Made by a program: the position numbers and the translations under genes
In this document: one piece after another, positions 56,445 through 64,000 of the stretch
How the letters are laid out: each line of letters opens with the position of its first letter
How positions within the stretch are numbered: position 1 is the stretch's first letter
The notes under the pieces: model-generated
What the model was told of the DNA's origin: nothing
Database searches by the model: none
Seen by the model: the letters and a program-made list of their open reading frames with translations, nothing else
DNA from: Tetraselmis striata
Taxonomy: Eukaryota; Chlorophyta; Chlorodendrophyceae; Chlorodendrales; Chlorodendraceae
Direction of reading: 5' to 3'
DNA: 64,000 nt
Assembly (NCBI GenBank): GCA_006384855.1
Contig: VCJN01002789.1
Coordinates: 1 to 64,000 of the forward strand

Positions 56445-59021
56445 GTGGAGGCAGGGCACTTGAGCGAAGCTTTACCGCCGGACTTGAACGACGACGTCGC
56501 CCCCCGCGCGGGCCTGCCGGAGACATCCGGGCGGCTGGAGCGTGCGCTGCTGCAGGCCTCCGCCGCGCTGTGGTGGGAGCGCGTCTGGCCGACGCTGCAG
56601 GGCGTCCTCATCGTCTTGGCGCTTTATGTGGGCCTGTCCTGGCTCGGGGTATGGACGCTTCTTCCCGGTTGGCTTTCCGTTCTCGCAGCCCTCGGTTTTC
56701 TGGCGGTCGTCCTTTGGGTCGCGCGGCCGCTGGTTGCCGTCAGGTGGCCCGGGCGGGCGGAGGCGCTGGCGCGCGTCGAGCGCGTTTCCGGCTTTTCCCA
56801 CCGCCCCCTCACCGCTCTTGACGACCGGCTGTTTGACGGCGGCGAAACGCCGCAAACCCGCGCGATGTGGGCGCTGCACCAGCGCCGGGCGCGGGCGGCC
56901 CTTGCGGCGCTGAAGGCCGGCGCGCCCCGTCCGGAAGCCTTTCGCCGGGACCCTTACGCGCTGCGCGCGCTGGCGGCGATGCTGCTCGTGGTCGGCTTCT
57001 TCACGGCGAACGGAGCGCATTGGCAGCGGCTGGTGCCGATGGCGCCGCAGGCCGGTGCCGCGCCGGCGGAACCGCTGCGCATCGATGCCTGGGTGACGCC
57101 GCCGGTCTATACGGGACGCGCGCCGGTGTTTCTCACCGGTGCCTCCGCCGATCTGCGCGATGCGGACCAGCCGATCAGCGTGCCGGAGGGCAGCGAGCTG
57201 ATCGTGCGGGCGCAAGGCGTCTCCGATCTCGACGTGCGGCTGGTCGGCGCGGAGGGGCCCGCGCCGCTCGAGCCGGCGCCCGAGACCGGGGCCGGGGGTG
57301 GGGCCGCGAGCGCGGTGAACCTGCGTCAGGTGCTGGAGGCCTCCGCCGATCTGGAGATCCGCAATGGCGGCGAGCTGGTGACTGCCTGGCGGATCGCCAT
57401 CGAGCCGGATGCCGCGCCGACGATCCGCCTTCTCGACGATCCGCAGGAACAGTTCAGCGGCGCGCTGAAGCTCAGCTATCTCGCCGACGACGATCATGGC
57501 CTTGTCTCGGCCGCCGCCGAAATCCGGCCGGTGCGCGTGCGCGGCCTCGACAGCGGGCAGGAGACCCGGCCGCTGGTGGCAGCACCGGAGTTTCCGCTGT
57601 CGCTGGCCGGCGGCGAGCGCAAGAGCGGCGCGGCCGAGACGATCCGCGACCTGACCAGCCATCCCTGGGCCGGTTCGGAGGTGGACCTTGTCCTCTCTGC
57701 CCGCGACCACGCCGGACAGGCCGGCTATTCGACGCCGCATCGCTTCACGCTGCCGCAACGCCGGTTTTCCAAGCCGCTGGCGCGGGCAATCGTCGAACAG
57801 CGCCGCGATCTGGCGCTTGACGCGAATGCACAATTGCGTGTCGTCGATGCCTTCGATGCGCTGATGCTCGCGCCGGAGAAATTCATCGACGATGCCAAGA
57901 CCTATCTCGGCATGGATTTCGCCCGCACGCGGCTGATCGCCGCCACGACGGACGAGGAGCTCCGCGAGGTGGTCGACCTGCTCTGGGATCTGGCGCTGAC
58001 CATCGAGGACGGCGACCTGTCGCTGGCGGAGCGGGCCCTGCGCGATGCACAGGAAGCCTTGCGCCGCGCGCTGGAAGAAGGCGCCTCCGATGAGGAGATC
58101 GCGCGCCTGACCCAGGAATTGCGCGAGGCGATGAACGAGTATTTCCAGGCGCTCGCCGAACAGATGCGGCAGAATCCGCAGGCGATGCAGCCGATGGATC
58201 CGAACATGCAGTCGATGCGTCCGCAGGATCTCGACGAGATGCTGTCGCGCATCGAGGAACTGGCCAGGACCGGTTCCCGAGATGCCGCGCGCGAGCTACT
58301 CGCCGAAATGCAGCGCATGATGGAGAACATGCAGGCCGGGCGTCCGCAGATGATGCAGGACGGCATGACGCAGGAAATGATGGAGGCGCTGAACGAGCTC
58401 GGCCAAATGATCCAGCGCCAGCAGGAACTGATGGATCAGACCCACCGGTTCGACCAGCAGCAGCAAAATGGCGCCGGTGAGCAACGCCCCGGCCAGCAAG
58501 GGCAACAGGGCCAGCAGGGGCAGATGACGCCCGAACAGCTTGCCGAAGCGCTGCGGCAGCTGCAGCAGGGGCAGGGCGAACTGGGGGAGCGGTTGCAGCA
58601 GCTTCTCGACCAGATGGCCGAGAACGGCATGCCGCAGAACGGCGAACTGGGCCGGGCGGGCGAGGAAATGGGCAATGCCCGCGACAGTCTGGGCGAGGGC
58701 GAATCGGGACAGGCGCTCGGCCAGCAGGGCAATGCGCTGGATGCGCTGCGCCAGGGTGCGCAGGGTCTGGCGGAACAGATGCTCGGCCAGGGTCAGGGAC
58801 CCGGCATGGCGGGGCGGCAGGGCAATCCGCAGGACGAGGACCCGCTCGGGCGTCCGCGCCGCAGCGAAGGCCCGGATTTCGGCGAGCGCGTTCGCGTCCC
58901 CGACGAGATCGACGTGCAGCGCGCCCGGCGCATTCTGGAAGAGCTGCGCAAGCGCTTTTCCGAGCCGGGCCGGCCGATGATCGAGCTCGATTATCTGGAG
59001 CGTCTGCTGCGGCGGTATTGA
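56445..59021 (+). CDS. TIGR02302/DUF4175 family membrane protein
   Basis: An 858-aa protein of the alphaproteobacterial TIGR02302 family, normally found beside lysA as here. Two N-terminal membrane segments (LQGVLIVLALYVGLSWLGVW and LSVLAALGFLAVVLWVARPLV) are followed by a third (LRALAAMLLVVGFFTANGA) and a large periplasmic part. From about residue 530 it becomes Gln/Met-rich, with many MQ, QQ and GQ repeats (NPQAMQPMDPNMQSM, QGQQGQQGQMTPEQL), likely an extended coiled or disordered stretch. It ends PMIELDYLERLLRRY. Start: GTG 56445 or TTG 56460; the latter follows ggaggcagg. Function unknown. Confidence 0.88.
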   Translation: MEAGHLSEALPPDLNDDVAPRAGLPETSGRLERALLQASAALWWERVWPTLQGVLIVLALYVGLSWLGVWTLLPGWLSVLAALGFLAVVLWVARPLVAVRWPGRAEALARVERVSGFSHRPLTALDDRLFDGGETPQTRAMWALHQRRARAALAALKAGAPRPEAFRRDPYALRALAAMLLVVGFFTANGAHWQRLVPMAPQAGAAPAEPLRIDAWVTPPVYTGRAPVFLTGASADLRDADQPISVPEGSELIVRAQGVSDLDVRLVGAEGPAPLEPAPETGAGGGAASAVNLRQVLEASADLEIRNGGELVTAWRIAIEPDAAPTIRLLDDPQEQFSGALKLSYLADDDHGLVSAAAEIRPVRVRGLDSGQETRPLVAAPEFPLSLAGGERKSGAAETIRDLTSHPWAGSEVDLVLSARDHAGQAGYSTPHRFTLPQRRFSKPLARAIVEQRRDLALDANAQLRVVDAFDALMLAPEKFIDDAKTYLGMDFARTRLIAATTDEELREVVDLLWDLALTIEDGDLSLAERALRDAQEALRRALEEGASDEEIARLTQELREAMNEYFQALAEQMRQNPQAMQPMDPNMQSMRPQDLDEMLSRIEELARTGSRDAARELLAEMQRMMENMQAGRPQMMQDGMTQEMMEALNELGQMIQRQQELMDQTHRFDQQQQNGAGEQRPGQQGQQGQQGQMTPEQLAEALRQLQQGQGELGERLQQLLDQMAENGMPQNGELGRAGEEMGNARDSLGEGESGQALGQQGNALDALRQGAQGLAEQMLGQGQGPGMAGRQGNPQDEDPLGRPRRSEGPDFGERVRVPDEIDVQRARRILEELRKRFSEPGRPMIELDYLERLLRRY

Positions 59022-59255
59022 TCGGCGGCGCTATCGACCGGCCCCGATCCCTCTGGCGCGCGGCGGTGCGACGCACGCGCCGCGCTTCGCATCCCCACCA
59101 TGGAGACTGTCCCCGTCGAGACCGACGCTGTTGAGACCGGCGCGGAAGCGGGCAGGCCTTGCCATGGAGGCGAGCTCCGCGGCCGGCCGCACAGCCCGCG
59201 AGCGGGTGCGGCGTTCCGGTCTGCTGTCGTCTGGTCTGCTACTGCGAAAGAAGCC

Positions 59256-59657
59256 TCAGGCGTAGCGACGCAGGCTGGTGTCTTCGCGGGAGATGCCATT
59301 CAGCGCGTCGACCACGGCCCTGCGGATATCCGCAAGCGAGAACGGCTTGGTCACCACATCGTGGATCAGGGCGTCCAATCCGTTGGCGCGTTCGCGCTGA
59401 TCGGCGAAGCCTGTCATGAGCAGGATCGGGATTTCCGGGTGATCGCGCGCGGCGACCAGCGCGAAGGCGATGCCGTCCATGACCGGCATCTTGATGTCCG
59501 ACAGGATCAGGTCGAACCCGCCCTTTTCGCGGGCGAGCGTCTCGGCTGCGGCCGCGCCATCTTCCTCGGCGACCACGCTATGGCCGTCCAGCTCGAGTGC
59601 CCGCTTGACGAAGCTGCGAACCGCCTCGTCGTCCTCGGCAACTAGAATATGGGCCAT
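59256..59657 (-). CDS. cpdR: CpdR-like single-domain response regulator
   Basis: A 133-aa receiver domain without output domain. Acidic pocket AEDDEAV (residues 8-10), phosphoacceptor Asp54 in LILSDIKMPVMDG, the Thr/Ser position LLMTGFAD and the Lys in VTKPFSL are all present. CpdR in Caulobacter works with ClpXP to control CtrA degradation; the C-terminal tail (SLRRYA) is about 15 residues longer than I recall for that protein. Position between the TIGR02302 gene and hpt is conserved in Hyphomicrobiales. The presence of CtrA boxes nearby fits this circuit. Confidence 0.88.
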   Translation of the reverse strand: MAHILVAEDDEAVRSFVKRALELDGHSVVAEEDGAAAAETLAREKGGFDLILSDIKMPVMDGIAFALVAARDHPEIPILLMTGFADQRERANGLDALIHDVVTKPFSLADIRRAVVDALNGISREDTSLRRYA

Positions 59658-59672
59658 GTCCCTCTCCCGTTC

Positions 59673-60227
59673 TCAACCACCCGCGGTTGCCGCACCATCC
59701 TGAACCACATATCCGATGTACGGGAGCTGGCGCCATTTGTGGCCCATATCCATCCCGTAGCCGACAACGAATCGGTCCGGACACTCGAATCCGACATAAT
59801 CCGCAGAAATGGCGGATTTGCGGCGCATCGGTTTGTCGAGCAGCGCGGCGATGTGAACCGATCTTGCTCCCCGCTCGGTGAGTCGGTCCCGGGCGAAGGA
59901 GAGGGTTCGGCCACTTTCCAGTATGTCATCCACGAGAATCACATCCCGACCGGCCACATCGCTCTCCACATCGCGCAAAACGCGGATTTCCCTTGACTCG
60001 GTTCCGGCGCCGTAACTCGACAGATGAATGAACTCCATTTCCGGCTGCAGTCCGGCCTTGTGCATCGCGCGCACAAGGTCGGCGGCGAACATGAAGCTGC
60101 CCTTGAGAACGGCCACAACCAGCAGGTGGGTCGGGCGCGAGGCGGCGATTTCGCCCGCGATCGCATCGACCCGCGCGGCAATTTCGTCGGCGTCGTAAAG
60201 CGTGCGGATGTCGGGGGTGTCGGTCAT
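59673..60227 (-). CDS. hpt: Hypoxanthine phosphoribosyltransferase
   Basis: A 184-aa purine-salvage enzyme. The PRPP-binding motif is VILVDDILESGRTLSFARD, with LVVAVLKGSFMFAADLVRAM upstream and PDRFVVGYGMDMGHKWRQLPYIG for base recognition. ATG 60227 overlaps the stop of the zinc-ribbon gene (ATGA). It lies 15 bases before cpdR, so the three genes are an operon. Confidence 0.96.
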   Translation of the reverse strand: MTDTPDIRTLYDADEIAARVDAIAGEIAASRPTHLLVVAVLKGSFMFAADLVRAMHKAGLQPEMEFIHLSSYGAGTESREIRVLRDVESDVAGRDVILVDDILESGRTLSFARDRLTERGARSVHIAALLDKPMRRKSAISADYVGFECPDRFVVGYGMDMGHKWRQLPYIGYVVQDGAATAGG

Positions 60228-61243
60228 TGAAGTCTGGCCTGTTGCTGTCCGCGCTCGACGAAGCGTACCTGGATATCCGCGGCCAACTCCGGGGGAGAGG
60301 ACAGGCGGGTGCGAAATCGGGTGGCGTTCCCCGCGTCGAGGCGGCGCAGACGGGGCTCCATCACCCAGGCATATATCTCCTGCGCATCCTCGCTTCGCAA
60401 TGCGAAACGAACGGCCGGGACAAACGTGGGCTTGCGGTCCACATTCTCGATCGTTCCCTCGATGACGAGCACGATCGTCCCGTTTTCCAGCTCGCGAAAG
60501 GTTCTGAGGTCCCGGAACTCCAGCCCGCGCAGATTGACATCAAAGCCGGCGAGCGAGAAAAGCCCGGCAAGGTCGGGCATGCGCGCCACGATCGGGTTGC
60601 GCAGACCGACCGCCAGGCCGCAGACCGCGATTGCAGCCAGGAAAACCATGGCGCCGACCACCCGTCTCGGCTTCACCCGCCGGGCCCGCTTCAGGACGGC
60701 ACCGGCAACGCGCCGCACCACCGGTTCGGGCGGTTTCATCTTGACCTGGATCTTCGGTTTTTTCGCCAGGGTCTCGATGTCGACCGGCTGGGCCGGGGGC
60801 GGGAGCTCGCCGTCGGCAGAGGCGACGGGCACCGGCTCGGCGAATGTGTCCGCCTCATCCAGCTCGTCGTCGTCGAATGTGTCCGTGAAGGCGTTGTCGG
60901 ACTCGTCCGCCGGCCCGTCGCCGTCCGGCTCTCCGGTGACGTCGTCGTTGCCGGAGATGTCGTCGTCGCCAGACGTTTCGTCCGCGCCGGAAAGGGCCGC
61001 GGCCCAGTCGTCGGCGGGATCCGCGTTCGTGTCGTCGTCCATTTTGCCGGCAGCCGTGTCGGCATCGGCCTGCGCATCGGCATCGGCGGGAAGATCCGTT
61101 TCCACGGACACCGTGTCGGGGTCCGCGCCATCAGCATGCCAGCGGGTGCCGCAGCGCGCGCATTTCACGCTGCGTCCGCCTGGCCCGAGCGCTGCGGCGC
61201 TGACCTCATAAGATGTCGAACAGTCCGGGCAGGTGATCTTCAT
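60224..61243 (-). CDS. MJ0042-type zinc-ribbon protein with membrane segment (DUF3426-like)
   Basis: A 339-aa protein starting at ATG 61243. N-terminal zinc ribbon: CPDC (Cys5, Cys8) and CARC (Cys28, Cys31). Residues 45-150 are very acidic (runs of D/E). A single membrane segment (VVGAMVFLAAIAVCGLAVGL) follows a basic stretch, with a periplasmic C-terminal domain (FRTRLSSPPELAADIQVRFVERG) as in DUF3426. Divergent from ftsE across 218 bases that hold a CtrA box. Function unknown; this family is conserved next to ftsE in Hyphomicrobiales. Confidence 0.88.
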   Translation of the reverse strand: MKITCPDCSTSYEVSAAALGPGGRSVKCARCGTRWHADGADPDTVSVETDLPADADAQADADTAAGKMDDDTNADPADDWAAALSGADETSGDDDISGNDDVTGEPDGDGPADESDNAFTDTFDDDELDEADTFAEPVPVASADGELPPPAQPVDIETLAKKPKIQVKMKPPEPVVRRVAGAVLKRARRVKPRRVVGAMVFLAAIAVCGLAVGLRNPIVARMPDLAGLFSLAGFDVNLRGLEFRDLRTFRELENGTIVLVIEGTIENVDRKPTFVPAVRFALRSEDAQEIYAWVMEPRLRRLDAGNATRFRTRLSSPPELAADIQVRFVERGQQQARLQ

Positions 61244-61400
61244 TTCCGGAAGAGGCCTCGTCTTGACCGATCGGGTGGCGCCGCGTTCATTCACGGCCTG
61301 TCCGACGCAGTCTCACCTGCGGAGCGTAAACACCGGGCAAACGCCGGACGCATTGCGACCGATGAACGGCTCGCCGAAAGCCCATCACGCCCCCATATCG

Positions 61401-61415
61401 TTAATGAAGCGTTAA
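61401..61415. promoter_or_regulatory. CtrA-type box between the zinc-ribbon gene and ftsEX
   Basis: TTAA-tgaagcg-TTAA is a perfect TTAA-N7-TTAA site, 47 bases before ftsE. It is symmetric in spacing so could serve either direction. CtrA control of division genes is well known in Caulobacter-type cell cycles. Confidence 0.65.
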
Positions 61416-61461
61416 TGAGCGAGGCGTAGGGTCGCCGCAATCGAGCGAAAATGAGGATGCC

Positions 61462-62121
61462 GTGATCCGATTCGAAAATGTTGGGCTGCGCTACGGCATG
61501 GGGCCGGAGGTGCTGCGTGACCTGACCTTTGAGATAAAGCCGCAGTCCTTCCAGTTCCTGACCGGCCCGTCGGGGGCGGGCAAGACTTCTTTGATGCGCC
61601 TGCTGTTCCTGTCGCTCACCCCGACGCGCGGCCTGGTTCGCGCGTTCGGAAAGGACACATCCGCGCTGCAGAAAAGCCAGATCCCGGCCCTGCGCCGGCG
61701 CATCGGCATCGTGTTCCAGGACTTTCGCCTGCTGCAGCATCTGACCACCTACGAGAATGTCGCGCTTCCGCTCAGGGTCGCCGGACAGGAGGAGGGCCAG
61801 TATCGTTCGGATGTGGTCGAACTGCTGAAATGGGTGGGCCTTGGCGAGCGCATGCATGTGCTGCCGCCGGTGCTGTCGGGCGGGGAAAAACAGCGCGCGG
61901 CGATTGCGCGCGCGCTGATCACCCGTCCGGAACTGCTCCTGGCCGACGAGCCGACGGGCAATGTCGACCCGCCACTTGCACGGCGTTTGCTGCGGCTGTT
62001 CATCGAGCTGAACCGGCTGGGCACCTCCGTGGTGATCGCCACCCACGATCTCGCGCTGATGGATCAGGTGCATGCGCGGCGGATGGAACTGGCCGACGGA
62101 CGGTTGCAAATCCATGACTGA
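61462..62121 (+). CDS. ftsE: Cell division ATP-binding protein FtsE
   Basis: A 219-aa ABC ATPase working with FtsX to activate peptidoglycan hydrolases at the septum. Walker A GPSGAGKTSLMRL, Q-loop VFQDFRLLQHLTTYENV, signature VLSGGEKQRAAIARAL and Walker B LLLADEPTGNVDPPL are all intact, followed by the switch His in VVIATHDLALMD. Start GTG 61462 with gaaaatgagga upstream. Eight-base overlap with ftsX. Confidence 0.97.
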   Translation: MIRFENVGLRYGMGPEVLRDLTFEIKPQSFQFLTGPSGAGKTSLMRLLFLSLTPTRGLVRAFGKDTSALQKSQIPALRRRIGIVFQDFRLLQHLTTYENVALPLRVAGQEEGQYRSDVVELLKWVGLGERMHVLPPVLSGGEKQRAAIARALITRPELLLADEPTGNVDPPLARRLLRLFIELNRLGTSVVIATHDLALMDQVHARRMELADGRLQIHD

Positions 62122-63199
62122 CGATCCGAACACGCCCGATACGCCGTCCGCGGGACAGGCAGAGCGACGCCCGGGTGCGGCTCCGCGTCCCGGTCAACGT
62201 CCTGCGTCCGCCGGAAAATCGATGGCGCCGCGGCTGCCGCGCCTCAAGCGTCCCGCCAAGAAACCCCCCAAGCCGCGCCGGGCGGATCCGGACGCGCAGT
62301 TGCGCCCCTCCGCGCCCATCGTGCCGCCGCAGGCGGTTGCCGGGCGGGCGCTGACGCTGGTCGTCGCCATCATGAGCTTTCTCGCCTGCCTGACGATCGG
62401 CATGGTCACGGTCATTCACGATGCGGCCAATGCCTGGTCGAACGACCTCTTGCGCGAGGTGACGATCCAGATCCGCCCGGCCCAGGGGGTGGACATGCTG
62501 CGCGAGATCGAAAAGGCGATTTCCATCGCCGAGGCACGGCCGGGCGTTGGCGCGGTGCGGGCGCTTTCCGACGCGCAGACGCGCGAGTTGCTGCAGCCGT
62601 GGCTCGGAACCGGGCTCGATCTGGACACGCTGCCCGTTCCCCGGCTCATCCAGGTGGAAATCGAGGACGGCACGCGCTTCGACCTGACCGGCCTGCGGGT
62701 CGGCATCTCCGACGGGGTGAACGGCGCGAGCGTCGACGATCATTCGCTGTGGACCGGGCGTCTCGCCTCCATGGCCAATGCCGTCGTGCTCGCCGGACTG
62801 GCGATCCTCGCGCTGGTGCTCGCCTCCATGGTGCTGTCGGTGGTCTTTGCCACGCGCGCGGCCATGGCGGGCAACAAGGATGTGGTCGAAGTGCTGCATT
62901 TCGTCGGCGCGGAGGACAGTTTCGTCGCCCGCGAGTTCCAGCGGCATTTTCTCCTGCTCGGGCTCAAGGGCGGACTGGCCGGGGGCCTGAGCGCGTCGGC
63001 GGTGTTTGTCGTGCTCGGTCTGTTTGCGGACGGGAACACGGGCTTTGCCGCGATGGAACAGGCGATGGTTCTCTTCGGCGGCGTGTCGGTGGGTGCGGCC
63101 GGCTATCTCGGCGTGCTGGCGATCATCTTCCTGGTGACGATCCTGACGGCGGCGACCTCGCGGGTGGCGGTGCGGGCGCATCTGCGCCGCATCGACTGA
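62114..63199 (+). CDS. ftsX: Cell division protein FtsX
   Basis: A 361-aa permease-like partner of FtsE. ATG 62114 lies inside the end of ftsE. The first 80 residues are Pro/Arg/Lys-rich and cytosolic (RLPRLKRPAKKPPKPRRAD), then a membrane segment (LTLVVAIMSFLACLTIGMV), a periplasmic domain and three more segments (VVLAGLAILALVLASMVLSVV, GGLSASAVFVVLGLF, YLGVLAIIFLVTILTA). The extended N-terminus is common in alphaproteobacterial FtsX. Ends at a shared hairpin with rplS. Confidence 0.95.
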   Translation: MTDDPNTPDTPSAGQAERRPGAAPRPGQRPASAGKSMAPRLPRLKRPAKKPPKPRRADPDAQLRPSAPIVPPQAVAGRALTLVVAIMSFLACLTIGMVTVIHDAANAWSNDLLREVTIQIRPAQGVDMLREIEKAISIAEARPGVGAVRALSDAQTRELLQPWLGTGLDLDTLPVPRLIQVEIEDGTRFDLTGLRVGISDGVNGASVDDHSLWTGRLASMANAVVLAGLAILALVLASMVLSVVFATRAAMAGNKDVVEVLHFVGAEDSFVAREFQRHFLLLGLKGGLAGGLSASAVFVVLGLFADGNTGFAAMEQAMVLFGGVSVGAAGYLGVLAIIFLVTILTAATSRVAVRAHLRRID

Positions 63200-63264
63200 C
63201 CGTCGGCGCGACCGTGGAGCTGGCGAAACGGGTTTTCGAACCGGACATCCAGATCCGGCTACAA

Positions 63265-63289
63265 AAAAAGCGGCCCGGGGGCCGCTTTT
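63265..63289. terminator. Bidirectional terminator between ftsX and rplS
   Basis: A long perfect stem (aaaagcggccc / gggccgctttt) flanked by A and T runs sits between the converging ends of ftsX and rplS. It has the correct poly-T on both strands, so it can end both transcripts. Confidence 0.9.
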
Positions 63290-63329
63290 CGTGTTTCAGC
63301 AAGGTGTCTTGCGCCGGGGCGCCAGCGCC

Positions 63330-63815
63330 TTATTCCGAGGCGGTCTCGGCGGCTGCTGCGGCTGCGGCTGCCTGGGCCGCGGCGCGCTCGGCTTCCTTCG
63401 CCGACTTCACGGCGGCCAGCTCTGCCTTGGTCTCGTCGTTCAGGCGACGGGCACGGGTGTTGGTCGCCTCGACGATACGGGCCGACTTGCCGCGCAGGCC
63501 GCGCAGGTAATAGAGCTTGGCGCGACGCACCTTGCCGCGACGGATGACTTCGACACCCTCGAGCATCGGCGAGAACACCGGGAACACACGCTCCACGCCT
63601 TCACCGTAGGAAATCTTGCGCACTGTGAAGTTCTCGTTGATGCCGCCGCCGGAGCGGGCGATGCACACGCCTTCATAGGCCTGGGTACGGGTGCGGGTTC
63701 CTTCCGTCACGCGCACGTTGACGCGGATGGTGTCGCCTGCGGAGAAGGTCGGAAGCGTGCGGACGGCTTCGATCCTTGCCATTTCCTCGGCGTTGATTTC
63801 CTCGATGATGTTCAT
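63330..63815 (-). CDS. rplS: 50S ribosomal protein L19
   Basis: A 161-aa large-subunit protein. ATG 63815 gives [19 protein letters not shown]. Core parts: [57 protein letters not shown] and [15 protein letters not shown]. The last 35 residues are Ala/Glu-rich ([17 protein letters not shown]), an alphaproteobacterial extension beyond the usual ~115 aa. The 185 bases from 63816 to the window end show no gene and carry its leader. Confidence 0.97.
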   Translation of the reverse strand: MNIIEEINAEEMARIEAVRTLPTFSAGDTIRVNVRVTEGTRTRTQAYEGVCIARSGGGINENFTVRKISYGEGVERVFPVFSPMLEGVEVIRRGKVRRAKLYYLRGLRGKSARIVEATNTRARRLNDETKAELAAVKSAKEAERAAAQAAAAAAAAETASE

Positions 63816-64000
63816 GGCACTGCCTTTTGGGTCTTGCTCGGTCAGAGCGTCCTCAAGCGTTCCAGACGCCGGGGCGAATTCACCGCGTTTTGGCCAAACC
63901 GGACGTTGTGTCCGGCGATGGAATGGATTTGGGTTGATCGTTGCCCGGTCACCGATGCGCAGAGATGGCAATCATGCACGCCAAAATCCGCACGCGGCGC

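Overview
The window is GC-rich chromosomal DNA from an alphaproteobacterium, most likely of the Hyphomicrobiales (Rhizobiales). Pointers to this are a conserved-looking run tlpA / argH / lptM / lysA / TIGR02302 protein / cpdR / hpt / zinc-ribbon protein / ftsE / ftsX / rplS, a DUF2336 protein, a TadG-like VWA protein, an alphaproteobacterial HNH nuclease, a three-subunit urease operon, and two perfect CtrA-type boxes (TTAA-N7-TTAA). The family placement is inference from gene content, not from a search.

Region by region. (1) 1-9500 is a defence island: a type I restriction-modification operon (hsdM cut by the window edge, hsdS broken by two frameshifts, hsdR), a YgjP metalloprotease, a NucS-like/DUF5655 nuclease, a small unknown protein and a GmrSD-type DUF262 nuclease. 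It ends at a 46-nt 3' half of a tRNA-Thr(CGT) gene (9454-9499), which looks like an attachment site. (2) 9.6-11.3 kb holds a decayed RhuM gene, a small XRE regulator and two unknown proteins. (3) 11.4-15.4 kb is a DUF294 protein with a VC_2705-type sodium:solute symporter and its DUF4212 subunit. (4) 15.8-24.4 kb is a catabolic locus: MarR regulator and flavin reductase, divergent from a 2,5-dihydroxypyridine-dioxygenase-like protein, an alpha/beta hydrolase, an atypical acyl-CoA-dehydrogenase-fold protein, a CoA ligase and a TRAP transporter. It resembles part of the nicotinate/picolinate lower pathway joined to CoA-ester chemistry, and is the best candidate here for an undescribed system. 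(5) 24.5-32.6 kb: DUF2336 protein, leuC, HNH nuclease, Tad-like VWA protein, acs, DUF1761 protein. (6) 33.0-39.7 kb is the urease operon ureD-A-B-lprI-C-gst-E-F-DUF3995-G, followed by a 57-bp tandem repeat made of copies of the ureG 3' end. (7) 40-52 kb: D-Ala-D-Ala carboxypeptidase, COG0523 GTPase, tesB, UbiH-type hydroxylase, SDR, HIG1-like protein, cobalamin adenosyltransferase, rhomboid protease, etfBA, 3-hydroxybutyryl-CoA dehydrogenase and a second CoA ligase. (8) 52-64 kb: a CtrA-box-preceded YjfB-like motility gene, then the conserved arginine/lysine biosynthesis and ftsEX block.

A recurring feature is the single-base indel in an otherwise well-preserved gene (symporter, alpha/beta hydrolase, CoA ligase, dctM, D-Ala-D-Ala carboxypeptidase, and twice in hsdS). 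So many clean breaks in one chromosome segment suggest sequencing or assembly errors at least as strongly as real gene decay, so these genes are listed over their full span with the break position given.
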